From the NCBI RefSeq assembly GCF_030272615.1, contig NC_081405.1:647032920-647096919 (forward strand): a DNA stretch of 64,000 bases. Reading direction: 5' to 3'. The position numbers and the translations under genes were made by a program. The number at the start of each line of letters is the position of its first letter. The first letter of the stretch is position 1. A model generated the notes under the pieces. The model was not told the origin of the DNA, searched no databases, and saw only the letters and a program-made list of their open reading frames with translations. Positions 11,116-22,238 of this stretch are shown here, piece after piece. Origin of the DNA: Cryptomeria japonica. Lineage: Eukaryota > Streptophyta > Pinopsida > Cupressales > Cupressaceae.

Positions 11116-11980
11116 TGATGCAGTCAAGGTAGGGAGATCCAATGAAGGACATCCCATCCTTGCAGCCTAACAAAAACACAATGCAAGGTATACCAGTAAC
11201 CAGTAACACAAAACCAGATAAAGTAGAAAGAACAACCAGTAACAACACCAAATACATAACTGGTAAACAGAATGAACAAATCTTATAACAACTTGACGAA
11301 TTACATATGCCACATACTAGATCGCAATCCACAATACAAATAATGCTTACAACACAAATATAAGATCCTCAAATCATCTACACATCAAATCAGCCTTCGG
11401 TAATAGTCTATTAGTTCAACCCTCATCCTAACCTCAGCCCTTCCGGCTTCAGTCCACCAGACTAGAATCTCACTAGTTCTACATCTTTGCTCAATCTCTA
11501 AACTCTATCTTCTATCTTTCATCTCTTGTCCTCTTAAATTATTCGTTTGATGCATTCAAGGTAGGGAGATCCAATCAAGGACATCCCATCCTTTCAGCCT
11601 AACACAAACACCATGCAAGATATACTGGTAATCGGTAACACAACACTAGATAAAGAAGAAAGAACAACCGGTAACAACACAAAATACATAACCGGTAAAC
11701 AGTATGAACAAATCTTATAATAACTTGAAGAATTACATATGCCACATGCTAGATCATAGTCCAAGAGAGAAACAATTATTACAACACAAATATAAGATCC
11801 GCAGATCATCCACACATCAAATCTGCCTTTGGTAATACTCTGTTGGTTCAACCCTAATCCGGACCTCAACCCTTCCGGCTTCAGTCCATCGAACCAGAAT
11901 CTCATCGGTTCTACATCTTCATTTGATCTCTAAACACTATCTTCTATCTTCCATCTCTTGTCCTCTCAAATGATTTGCAA
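11116..11980. repeat. 432-bp tandem duplication inside solo LTR G
   Basis: Copy 1 begins at 11116 and copy 2 at 11548, both with TGATGCA(G/T)TCAAGGTAGGG. They share the whole order of words through CTATCTTCTATCTT(T/C)CATCTCTTGTCCTCT. By eye they are about 85-90% identical. Confidence 0.9.
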
Positions 11981-12469
11981 AACTTCTATTTATACTATCC
12001 GCAAATAATAATAACTTGATCAAGTCGGCCCAAAGACCAACCAGTTCATGAAACGTGCTAACGGTAACAGGTCAGCTCAAATCACTAAGAACATCTTCCA
12101 ATGTACAAAACATCATGAGGTTCTCTAAAAACATCATGAGGTTCTCTAAAAACATCAGACAAGGAATAAGAAACATAAATCAATGATCTGCAAGTCATGG
12201 AAATCAACTGCAACCCGATTCAACTTCACTCAACACTCTGCAAGACTAACCGATAAGAACATATCAACCAGGCCAATACTAGAATCAATATCTCACTGGA
12301 AACAAATCCAAATGTCATGAATCTCGAACACGATAAAGACAACAAACTCAAGGGAATAAATCCAAATCCACAATGCTAAACTCTCAAACATGAAGAAATG
12401 CTATGATCTCCAAGTAATTCCATTGCTAACTGCTCAACCGGTAAGAACCACACTAGTGCTCTTGCATCA
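11116..12469. mobile_element. solo LTR G
   Basis: A 1,354-bp unit starting TGATGCAGTCAAGG and ending CTTGCATCA, that is TG..CA with a 7-bp terminal dyad TGATGCA/TGCATCA. The flanks carry the 5-bp duplication AGATC at 11111-11115 and 12470-12474. The paralogous left arm of the inverted repeat has a single uninterrupted site (2474-2478), which confirms the borders. No primer site, polypurine tract or genes are inside, so a solo LTR fits best; a TIR-type element is less likely. Confidence 0.8.
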
Positions 12470-12520
12470 AGATCTGGAACCACTCTCAAACATCTTGACA
12501 ATATATACATAAAATATAAC
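12470..12520 (-). repeat. right arm of the long inverted repeat, outer part
   Basis: Reverse complement of about 2431-2477 (GAACCACTCTCAAACATC, ACAATATATACATAAAATATA). Confidence 0.8.
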
Positions 12521-12557
12521 TTAAAGTATACTTAAATGTTATATTTTATGTATATAT
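12501..12557. repeat. AT-rich hairpin with perfect 20-bp stem
   Basis: ATATATACATAAAATATAAC at 12501-12520 is exactly complementary to 12538-12557. The 17-base spacer is itself nearly palindromic (AAGTATACTT core). Confidence 0.9.
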
Positions 12558-13193
12558 TCAGAGAGAGAAAACTTTGTGCTTTCAAAGATTAAAAAATTGC
12601 ATGAAATACATTAGGCATGCGCCTTATTTGGCTCGTGTCAAATATGGTGCACACCAAATAAGGTGTGCGCCAAATGATTTTTTGATTTTTTTTTTCATTT
12701 GGCACATGCCAAACTTGGCGTGTGCCAAACATGTTGCCTTGGAAAACACCAAGCCAAAGGCTTGGATTTGCCTTGGGCATCCAACCCAAAGGCTTGGACA
12801 CCCTTCTCAAACCTAAGACGTGTTTTCTAGCAAATATTCAAAATTTTCTGACTTTTTTCTTCATGCTCTCGATCAGGTTTGCACGTGTTTCAATGCAATT
12901 AAAAAAAAACACCATAAAATCGTCAAGCCCTCTCTTAGCTATCCAACTCTAAAATTCTTTTCAAATTTTGATAATGTTAAGGTGTTCATCCATAATTTCT
13001 TTTGTTAGTGTGTCTGATTTTTGTCAAAAACCAACATGTCATATTTTGGCCATAGATTTTTAGTCATTTATCGAATTTTGAAAAAAAAAACATTTTTAGA
13101 AACTAGACTCCATTCTACACAATTTTAAAAAAAAAATTTCTGATTTTTTATTAGTTTTCACAATTTTTTTTTTTTTTTTGGGGGGGGTGGGGG
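12558..13193. other. gene-free segment with the right CCAAATAAGG cluster
   Basis: 12620-12740 holds CACCAAATAAGGTG, GCGCCAAATG and related words matching 2141-2350. The rest is AT-rich with several poly-A/T runs and ends in a G-run that is the insertion target of element A. No coding signal is seen. Confidence 0.5.
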
Positions 13194-13976
13194 TGTTAGG
13201 AATCCCATAGATACTGAGAGGGGGGGTGAATCAGTATCTAACCAGTATTTAATATTTCTTAAATTAAAACATGCAGAACATGTTATAACAGTGTACCGGT
13301 ATGCAAGAAATAATGCAATAAATAGAATTAAGAACATCCACATGAAAAGCACACCATAACACAAGGATTTAATGAGGAAACCCGATGTGGGAAAAACCTC
13401 GGTGGGATTTGTGACCCACAATATTCACTCACTGGCCAATAAGAGAATATTACTTACAATAGGGGCCTGCACATGCAGGAAGGCCAACTGCCTAGAGCTC
13501 ACTGCTCAATGGGAAGTCTCACTCACTTACAATGAGGATTATACAAATCCAATATCTTGTACTGCTTTACAATAGCATCTATAATGCTTGATCTAGTACC
13601 GGTTGCTGCTCTGCTTCTTACATAAACCCTTAGCCTATATTTTGCATAATAGGTCTGCCTAATATTTTTCCTCACTCATTACTAAATGTCTGCAATGATC
13701 TCTTTTATATATAAGAGTCATTTTACAATTTGCCAAGTCGGCTTACAAAGTTTTTACAATAATAAAAAAAATATAATATAACAAGATCCTATCGGCCTTT
13801 GTACCAGTATACTTCTTTTCTTTGTGTTGGTGTTGGTTTCCTGAGTGCCGGTGTAGAGTGTGATCTGTTGATGCCGGTATAATGCCTTTTCCGGTGCCAT
13901 AGGATTGCAAGGTTGCCATCAATGAAAAAACCTTCAATCACATCCAATGTCTCATTGGAGTGTGCATATGCCAACA
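13194..13976 (-). repeat. element A, 3' LTR
   Basis: 783 bp, the same length as the 5' copy, with scattered substitutions of a few percent. It contains the shared motif GGGGGTGAATCAGTATCTAA and a TATA-like ATATATAAAAGA on the minus strand near 13703-13715. Confidence 0.92.
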
Positions 13977-13990
13977 ATCTCCCCCTTTGG
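13977..13990 (-). other. element A polypurine tract
   Basis: Minus-strand CCAAAGGGGGAGAT abuts the 3' LTR (TGTTGG..). The same 29-nt border is present in element D at 44734. Confidence 0.9.
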
Positions 13991-14392
13991 CATTGATGGC
14001 AACACTAATGAGAAATTTCAAAAATGTATCCAAAAATGTGTGTGCTCCCCCTAAGCATGTGATTCCTGTGATATTGAATTTTCTCATTCCTCTACTCCCC
14101 GTTTGGCATCAATGACAAAGGTTGTCAAGATGTCAGTAGAGTTTGTAGTTTCAACCTTGTAACTGGGTGGTTACAATTTGAAAAAGATCTCCCAGAATCA
14201 AGTTTATACTATCCATAAACTTCTTGCTATCCTTTATTGTTGTCTCTATTCTCTTCACTGTACCGGTGAGATGCTGCAAATGCTCTGCTGGTGTTTTTTG
14301 TCCCTATATTAGTGCCTCAGATACTTCCTTCCGCAGTGATGCTAGATAGTCCAATCTTGGACTCAGTTTTAATCTCAGATGCTTTGCCTTAT

Positions 14393-15949
14393 TCACAATT
14401 CTCTTTTTCTCTCTTTCTCTCTTTCCAATTTAAGTAATTCTTCTTCAAAATTTGTTATCTTTTCCTCAAAAACTAATAGTGTATCCAGTGAGTTAACAAA
14501 ATTATCGGCAAGTTTATTGATCTCATCCTGTACCTTGCTCATATTTTTGTCTATATCTACAGTCAAAAAGTTTGTCTTACAGGTGTCTTTCTACAAAGTT
14601 TTGTACTTTTTCAATAAATTACACAATTCCAGTAGAAGTGTGTCAAAATCTCTGTTACACTTCTTTATTTGCTCATCAAAGAATTTATGTTTTTCAATTT
14701 CTACTTTATCCTTCAATGACTCTTCCTTTATTTTCTCAATGTTTTCTGTGATATATTTACACAATGTATCAAGCTATCCTAAAGAATCTTTATTGTCTAT
14801 ATTACAGTGAGGAGCAATTACCTTCAAAATTGGTATGGTATCATCAATTGCCTTGTATGCTTGTGAGCTACAGTCTGTTATCCTTTTGATTGAATCTAAT
14901 AGTACCTCAGTCACATTAGTTGATTTGAAGCCTGATGATGAACCAACAATCTGAGTACCGGTGGAAATAACCAAGCTTGTATTGACCTCTGGTAGGTCTG
15001 TTTGTGTCTGCATTTCTTTAAGCAATGGTTTTTCTATTTCTCCAGTTGTCAGTGGCACTGTTTCCTTATGTTCCTATTCCTGTTGTTGTTGTTCCTATTC
15101 TAGAGCCTTTTGCTCTATTTGTTGCATTGTCTTAGTCTGAGTCTCTACCTTTTGCTCTTTGTCTTCTATCGGTTTCTCCTGTGTGTTTTCAGTTTGCTCA
15201 GCTACCAGAGGCTCACTAGCCATGTCAGTCTTATCAGCTGTATCTTTGTCTACCACTATGTTGATCTTTTGAGTATCAACATCCACAGTATATAAGACTT
15301 CAGGATTAGTATTACCATCCTCTACATCCATATTCTTAGCTGCCAGTTGATCTTCTGTAGCTGTTGTTTTTATTGGTGGAGTAATCAAAGGAGGTGGGGG
15401 TAAGTTGTCTCTAACCTTGATACTAGTTGGTCCACCAACTTTACCTTTACCCTTGTCTCTATCTTTCTGATAAAATTTTATGGGTTTGGGGTTCCTGTAT
15501 TCTTCTTGTTTTTCTTTTTCAACTAAGAATATATCCTATCCATTTTCTGTTTCCTCAGTCACCTCATTAATTCTTCCAACCATTAAAGCAATGTGCTGGT
15601 GTGCAGTAGAAAATACTGACTGGTTGGCTTGAGCAATTAGGTCATCAATTTCTTTGGGTGAGTTTACCGGATAAACAACAAGTAGCTTTTCAATCTTTAT
15701 TTTCTTGTCCAGTTCTATTACTACTTGTCTTCTTGCTTCCAGTCCCTTAAATAGTTCATCTAGAATTTCATTTACTACTTCCATCAAAAACTTCTTATAC
15801 ATATCCATATGCAATATAGCACTATTTTCAACTTGTTCTTTTTCATCAGCTGTTAAAGTGTCATATATTTTCTCTATATTTTTCAATTTACCTTCCTCTG
15901 TAATTTCATTCCGCAGTATATCAAGAGGGGCCAAGTCTTTGTTTGTCCT
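14393..15949 (-). pseudogene. element A ORF2, C-terminal part
   Basis: Continues ORF2 after nested element B in the same reading frame (B plus its duplicated target is 7,890 bp, a multiple of three). From the N-side the product has a helical segment (around 15536-15934), a long Glu/Lys/Gln/Thr-rich acidic stretch, and a C-terminal Lys/Glu/Leu-rich coiled coil ending near 14395. Stops at 15536, 15095, 15074, 14774 and 14591 are all TAG in contexts where a Gln codon (CAG) fits, for example within a Gln/Glu run. No frameshift is visible. I do not recognise the family. Confidence 0.7.
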
Positions 15950-17546
15950 TGATGGGATGGGGTTTCAGATAGACTAGCCTAGTCTATGCTCTTGGATCCT
16001 TTCCTTGGATCACCTGGTGTTCTCTTCACACCCTAGGGTCTCTAGGACTTCCCTAGCTTGAGGAATCCCGTGACCTTGCCCAATCCACCCACCAATGAGT
16101 TGCAATGCTGCTCCTAAGGTCTCACCTACTCATGAGACTCAAAACCCCTTACTATGGCTAATAAGGGCTAGGATTGTTCCACACCTTCCAAGGTCTTAGC
16201 AAGGTTAGGTCAGGTCTATTCATGGTTCTTCCACCCATTCAAGTGCCCCTAAGAGGTTACAAGCTTCCTACCTCTTACCGATTTCACAATTTTGTCTTTT
16301 TGCTTACAAAATAGGGCTACAAGGATTAGGACCAATTAGGCCTCCTACCCACTCCTTTAGGGCTCCCTCTCACAAACGATGCACTTGCTTGTGAAACTTC
16401 CTAAAAGGCCTACTATTCATTTGGCAAGGACTCAAGAATTTTCTAAGTTTTAGGCCTCCAATTGTCCGTACACTGCCCTAGGTGGATTTTAAGGTTTCCA
16501 AGGGTTTTTGTGAGGGTTTTTAAGGTCTACCAGGGTCTCAATGAATGTTTTGTATTTTTGCCACCTTGTTTCGATTGGTTGAGGCTCCTCCTTCACGCCA
16601 ATGGTGCTTCACTCTCCCCTCTACAACTGCCCCAAAGGGTGCACTCTTCTCTAACCAATCTTGCTCTTCAAGGCCTCTGCAACCTGACCTCTCCTAGCCG
16701 GGCACTGTCTAGTCTCACCTAGGAGTGGGTATTTACATGGCCTCCCTACACTTTCATGGGCCCTACTTGCATTATACTATGGTACAAGGTCTTCACTTCC
16801 ATTCCACATGGTTTCATGATGTTTCCACAATGGGGAATGGAGTTATGACTTCATTTGCACAAACCAGTCCAGAACTGGACAGAGAAAAGACAGTTTACAA
16901 AGTATTTACAAATACACACAACTTGCAAATAAAAACTTAATCTAGTTGCTCACAATGAGAGTATTTACACCATAGAAGTCACTCTACACAATTTTGCATG
17001 CAATTCAATCCATTAACTTGCTCGGTAGCTTCATTCAAACTGATTGGTAACCAATTTTTCAGTCTCAATCAGGTCACTTTGCTTGGGCCGTACAATGTCT
17101 AACATCCAACCCATTAACTTAGGGTTTGCAAATACTTATACTACCCTCTCCTCAGTCTGTGTGCCCATATTAGGGTTGTCCACACCAGCCCAAAGATTTT
17201 GGCCTCTTGGTGGAAAAGTTGCTTGACAACTTTTAAAAGTTGTTATGCAACTTTTCAACTTTTGAGCAACTTTCCCAATGTTGCTTTTCTTGACTCCTAG
17301 ACCCACATTGGGCCAACCTAAGGACACCGCCATGCTGTAAAGGACCCCTAAACACCTCCAAGGCACACATACCCTCAATTTTCAAGAAATCCTCAATCTT
17401 GACTTATAACCCTTAAGACCTCAACTAGGACCCTAACTAGGACCTATGAGCGCATGGCTCATTATTTTATATATAAAGGCTTCAAAAAAAGCATAACACC
17501 AACAAAACAAGAAGGAGAGAGAGCTTGGAAGGGTGCTCCTACACCA
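15950..17546 (-). repeat. element B, 3' LTR
   Basis: 1,597 bp, plus-strand TGATGGGATGGGG..CCTACACCA. Nearly collinear with 22239-23834. Minus-strand TATA-like TATATATAAAATA near 17461-17477. Confidence 0.93.
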
Positions 17547-17558
17547 TACTCCCCCTCT
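17547..17558 (-). other. element B polypurine tract
   Basis: Minus-strand AGAGGGGGAGTA directly before the 3' LTR (TGGTGTAGG..). Confidence 0.85.
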
Positions 17559-17582
17559 ACACACAACTAAGAAATAGAAGAA

Positions 17583-17800
17583 GAGATGAGAGCCGGGTCT
17601 ATGCCAAGTGTCTTGAACTTGCTCTCCTCCACCCAAGTAGCTTCAGATACTGGTTGATTTGCCCATTTCACTAAGTGCTCCATGTAGACTTAGTGTCTAG
17701 TATACTTCTTCACCCTTGACTCCATGATCTCTTTTGCCATAAGCTTCTTTACTTGAGGTAAGGTATTCAGATCCAAGTCTTGTAGTACCTTGGCTTGGTT
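17583..17800 (-). pseudogene. element B chromodomain, interrupted
   Basis: The minus strand reads a chromodomain-like C-terminus: a motif MESRVKKYTRH, then a TAA stop at 17690-17692, then EHLVKWANQPVSEATWVEE and a closing FKTLGIDPALI. The aromatic-rich LVKW and ATWVEE signatures are typical of plant chromovirus integrase tails, which in functional copies are thought to bind histone marks and steer insertion into heterochromatin. Another stop separates it from the integrase at about 17805. Confidence 0.8.
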
Positions 17801-17806
17801 CTCAGT

Positions 17807-18960
17807 CTACCTTGCTATCTCACCCTTGTACATAACCAGATCAACAACATTAAAGACTAGTGATATAGCTAAATCTGAAGGCAGGTCAACCTTATAAGAA
17901 TTCTCACCATATTTTGCCAGAATTTGACAAGGTCCTACCCTCTTCATCTGCAGTTTGGTAGGCTTACCACTTTGCATCCTAGCTTTGCTCAAATGGACCA
18001 TCACAAAGTCACCCACCTTGAACTGAACTTCTCTCCTTTTCTCATCCATTTTGGCTTTCAGCTTTTGAGTGGATTCAAGGATGGCCTTCTTAACTTGCAC
18101 TTGGAATTCCTTGATGGTTTGAGTGAAGTCCTCTACTTGCCCACTCTTCATCTCCAAATTACCAAGGTCTCTGAACTCACATACTCCCCTTGGATGTCTG
18201 CGATACACAACCTCAAAGGGACTTCTACCAGTGGTCCTATTCACATTGTCATTATATGCATATTCTGCTTGAGGAATGATTAGGTCCCATGTCTAACCAT
18301 ACTCCTTAGTTAAACACCTCAACAAATTGCCTAATACCCTATTGATGACTTCAGTTTGACCATCTATTTGTGGATGGTAAGCTAAGCTAAATGACAAGTT
18401 AGTTCCTAGTCTCCTCCATAATGTTTGCCAAAAATGGCCCATGAATTTGTTTTCCCTATCTAAAACAATGCTTAAGGGAGTCCATGAATCCTAACAATCT
18501 CCTTAAAGAAGAGATGTGCAACATAGCTAGCATCATGTATAGTCTTACATGGAATGAAATGGCCCATCTTGGAAAATCTATCTACTACCACATAGATGTT
18601 GTCCATACCTATTTTAGTCTTGGGAAGTCCTACTACAAAGCCCATGCTTATACATTCCCAAGGTCTATTTGGGACCGGTAATGGTGGATAGAGACCAGCA
18701 TTGTTGATCCTCCCTTTGCTCTTTGGCATACACCGCATTGCTCTACATACCTTTTTACATCTCTTGGCAACTTTGGCCAATAGTAGTACCTCTGTACTAA
18801 GTCTAAGTTTTTGTTGACTCCAAAGTGTCCACTTAAACTGCCATTATGTTTCTCTTGGATGAGGTTCTCCCTCATGGATCCTCTTGGTACACACAACTGT
18901 TTACCTTTGAACAAGAGACCATTTTAGAGAGTGTAATCTGCATACTCACCATGAAAATGG
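17807..18960 (-). pseudogene. element B integrase
   Basis: The zinc-binding HHCC domain is visible (H..H in [20 protein letters not shown] near 18700-18860). The DDE core follows: first D in [12 protein letters not shown] (about 18570), second D in VLDRENKF (about 18450), E in DGQTEVINR (about 18355). A C-terminal GPCQILAKYGENSYKVDLP-like fold is at 17880-17940. At least two frameshifts (near 18700 and 18475) break the frame. Function in an intact copy would be insertion of cDNA into the chromosome. Confidence 0.9.
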
Positions 18961-19046
18961 TTCTCTAACTCCTTGCAAACCTTGTAAGCTAATGAGAAGT
19001 CTTCATCTCCTTCATAGAGGTCCTTGAAACCTTCTATTCCTATGCT

Positions 19047-20909
19047 CTACAACTGTAACTCTTGAACTATCAACAACTTCCTTCTTAAGGCATCTGCCAC
19101 CTTGTTAAGTTGCCCCTTCTTATGCTTGATGGTGAAGGTGAAGGATTGGAGGTATTCCATCCATTTCAGATGTCTATTGCTAAGCTTCTCTTGAGTGTTA
19201 ATGTAACTCAATGCCTGGTTGTCTGTGAACACCACAAATTCCTTTGGGAGTAGGTAATGCCTCCATTTCTTTAGAAACTGCACTAATGCATACAACTCTA
19301 GGTCATAGGCTGAGTACTTCTTCTTTGCTTCATTGAGCTTCTCACTTAAAAATGCCATAGGTCTTCCCTCTTGACTCAATACACCCCCTACTACAATTCC
19401 ACTTGCATCACACTCCAAAGTGAATAGCTTGTCAAAAGTAGGTAGGAGTAGGATAGGTTTTGTGGCTACTTCTTGTTTCAACATTTGAAATGCTTTGTCA
19501 GCTTGCTCAGTCCATTTAAACTTAGTTTTAAGGCCTCCTTTAATGGTGTCAAGGACTGGTGCACATATGCCACTGAAGTTCCTCACAAACTTCCTATAGA
19601 TTTGGGCTAAACCATGGAAACTCCTTACCTCAGTCCCTGTTCTAGGTGCAGGCAATTTCAAGATTGCCTCCACTTTGCTTGGATCCATCTTCAAGGTTCC
19701 CTTAGACACCACAAATCCTAAGTAGACCAGCTCTTGTTTCAAGAAGTCACACTTCTCTAGTTTGATGGATAACTTCTCCTCATGCAACCTCTCTAAGACT
19801 AACCTCAAATGCTCAAGGTGCTCCTCTTTGGTTCTGCTATAGATGAGAATGTCATCTAGGTACACCACCACAAATCTGCCTGTGAAATCCTTCAACACTT
19901 GATTCATCAACCTCATGAAGGTGCTCGGAGCATTGGTGAGTCCAAATGGCATCACAAGCCATTCATACAATCCCTCTGTGGTTTTAAAAGCAATCTTCCA
20001 CTCATCACCCTCCTTAATTATTATTTGGTGATAACCACTTTTAAGGTCTAGCTTGGTAAAATACATAGCCCCTCCTAAATAGTCCATCAAATCCTCTATT
20101 TTAGGAATAGGAAACCTATACCTTATGGTGATCCTATTGATTGCCCTTGAGTCAATGCAAAGTCTCCACTTACCTCCCTTCTTTAATGCTAGCACTACCG
20201 AGACTGCACATGGGCTGATGCTCTTCTTAATCAGTCCTTGTTCCAATAACTCCTGCACTTGCCTTGCCACCTCCTTATTCTGATCAAGTGTGAGCTTATA
20301 TGTAGCCTTGTTAGGTAGGGATGCTCCAGGAACAAAGTCTATTTGATGACTTATAGACCTTCTTGGTGGGAGTGTTGCAAGTGCTCCATCACTCACTATG
20401 TCCTTATACTCTTGCAACATGTGCTTCACCTCCTTGGGTACTTCTGCTTGCAACTTGTCTTCTTCCTCCTTTGGCTTCACAAAGATGGCACACTTCACTA
20501 ACTCCTCTTCATGTAGCAAGTTTAAGAGCTCTTTACCAGTAGCCAATAAAACACTAGGTGTTCTTGAAGTTCCCTCTTCATTCTTTGTCAAAGACTGAAT
20601 CTTGAAGGTCTTGCTATCCTTCTTAAAGGAAATGGAGTTCTCTCCATCATAGATCGCCTTCCTATCAAATTGCCAAGGTCTTCCTAGAAATAGATGACAA
20701 GAATCCATGGGTAACACATCACAAAGGATCTTATCCTTGTATCCTCCAATAGAAAACTCTACCGAAGTCTATTCATTGACCAGCACACTCTGCTCATGAT
20801 TCAACCATGTCACCTTGTATGGGTTAGTGTGGGGTATCCTTGTGAGTTTCAACTTCCTAACTGCCTCTTCTGATATTATGTGATCAGTTGACCCTGAATC
20901 AACTATCCC
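19047..20909 (-). pseudogene. element B protease, reverse transcriptase and RNase H
   Basis: Protease: VDSGSTDHI at about 20895, out of frame by one base with the end of gag and followed by an in-frame TAG at 20769-20771. From 20717 to 19047 the frame is open for 556 codons with the full RT core: LDLKSGYHQI, VMPFGLTNAPSTFM, the catalytic YLDDILIYS, then VYLGFVV. RNase H follows with ECDASGIVVGGVL, AYDLELYALV and FTDNQALSYI. This is a canonical Ty3 polyprotein segment. Either a programmed -1 shift or a deletion separates gag from pol. Confidence 0.93.
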
Positions 20910-22198
20910 TTGCAAACTTTACCAAGAATCTTGCATCTCACCCTAAACAATGCTCTCCTATGCTTAGGTTCATTCTTGACTGGCTGTCTTATCAAGACCC
21001 TATTGAACATTAGATTTTCTCCAATCTTTGATTCAATATGATCCACCTCAGGTGTCTTACTGCTTGAAGAGTCTTCATGTGCATAAGCAACCCTCTTTCC
21101 ATTGTTTGATGAGGTAGGCTTGTCAGGACATCTATAAGCCGGGTGTCCTAATTGTCCACAGTTGTAGCATTTCATGGTTGCAAAGTAGGAATTACCTCTG
21201 CTGGTACCTCTACCCCTACTTGGACCACCTTGTGCACCTCTTCCTCTAGAATGTCCTCCTCTGAGATTGGTTTCACTACCATGCTCTGTCAACTTGGCTT
21301 CTCCTTGGTTCCTTTGCTCATTTGCCTTGCTTTGGTAACCACCTCGGTGATTCACTTGTTCTCTACCTCTACCTCTACCCCTGTTATTAGAGTCTCCTTT
21401 CCTTTTATGCCTCTCTTCTACCTTGGCAGCAAGCTGATGACACTTCTGGGCAGTGGTAGGGGTCCATAGGCTTATCTCCTCTTGAATGTTCCACTTTAGG
21501 CTGCTTAGATACCTAGCCATCTTAATAGATTCATCTTCTTGGACTTTGGATCTAAGACATAGCTTTTGAAACTCCTCTATGTAGGAGGCCACATCAAGAT
21601 CCTTTTGCTTCAATCCTTGCCTCTTCTTATGAAGTTGGACTTCATAATCCTCTGGTAAGTAGTTCTCTTTAATCTTACTCACCATGGCCTTCCAATTGGG
21701 AATAGGTAGCTTCCCCATACTAATTCTCTCTTCTTGCAGGTACTTCCACCATGTCAAAGCTGCTCCCCTTAATCTTGATTTGGCAACTTTAACCTTCTGA
21801 GCCTTTGTCACTCCCTCACACTCAAAGGGGTTTTCCATGCCCTCAATCCATTCCATAACAATGTCTATGTCCATTCTTCCACTGAAATGTGGCAATCCTT
21901 CAAAAGCTTTGGTGTTCAAAGCCTTAATAGCCTTTACAAATGGTTCTTCATTGAACAAGGGATCTGGTTCAGGGATAATGTCATCTATGTCTATAGTTTT
22001 CTTGCCTTTATCCTTGGTATCTTCACCCCAAGGTCCTTGTGTCCTCTGATCCACCACTTCCCGCAGTTTATCCCTTATCTCACTCATAGCTTCTTCAAGG
22101 AGTCTATTCTTCTCCTTCTGCTCTTCTACCTCTCTAGCCAGCTCTGCATTACTGACCATTTTGCTCTCCCCTACTGATTCACCAGTATATAGAGACAT
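20903..22198 (-). CDS. element B Gag
   Basis: An intact 431-codon frame starting with ATG shortly downstream of the primer site. Domains: N-terminal coiled coil (about residues 10-55), capsid-like retrotrans_gag region (about 85-250, with LTWWKYLQ and YEVQLHKKRQGLKQK-like words), an RG-rich linker with GRGRGR and SRGRG, and one CCHC zinc knuckle CYNCGQLGHPAYRC near residue 350. The role in a working element is to form virus-like particles and bind RNA. It is the best preserved protein in the window, though its pol is defective. Confidence 0.92.
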   Translation of the reverse strand: MSLYTGESVGESKMVSNAELAREVEEQKEKNRLLEEAMSEIRDKLREVVDQRTQGPWGEDTKDKGKKTIDIDDIIPEPDPLFNEEPFVKAIKALNTKAFEGLPHFSGRMDIDIVMEWIEGMENPFECEGVTKAQKVKVAKSRLRGAALTWWKYLQEERISMGKLPIPNWKAMVSKIKENYLPEDYEVQLHKKRQGLKQKDLDVASYIEEFQKLCLRSKVQEDESIKMARYLSSLKWNIQEEISLWTPTTAQKCHQLAAKVEERHKRKGDSNNRGRGRGREQVNHRGGYQSKANEQRNQGEAKLTEHGSETNLRGGHSRGRGAQGGPSRGRGTSRGNSYFATMKCYNCGQLGHPAYRCPDKPTSSNNGKRVAYAHEDSSSSKTPEVDHIESKIGENLMFNRVLIRQPVKNEPKHRRALFRVRCKILGKVCKG

Positions 22199-22223
22199 AC
22201 ATAGTCCTCCAAGTCTTTAACTT

Positions 22224-22235
22224 GCTCTGATACCA
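22224..22235 (-). other. element B primer binding site
   Basis: Minus-strand TGGTATCAGAGC, complementary to initiator-Met tRNA, three bases from the 5' LTR. Confidence 0.93.
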
Positions 22236-22238
22236 ATC

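Noticed and set aside
12574-12952. Frames of 70-80 codons near the CCAAATAAGG cluster
   Set aside because: Overlapping frames on both strands in repeat sequence; no domain or conservation visible.
13372-13575. Frame found twice, here and at 27056, with similar protein
   Set aside because: The repeat arises because both lie in the two LTRs of element A; not a gene family.
18472-22177. Plus-strand frames opposite B gag and pol
   Set aside because: Antisense shadows of conserved coding sequence; no independent motif.
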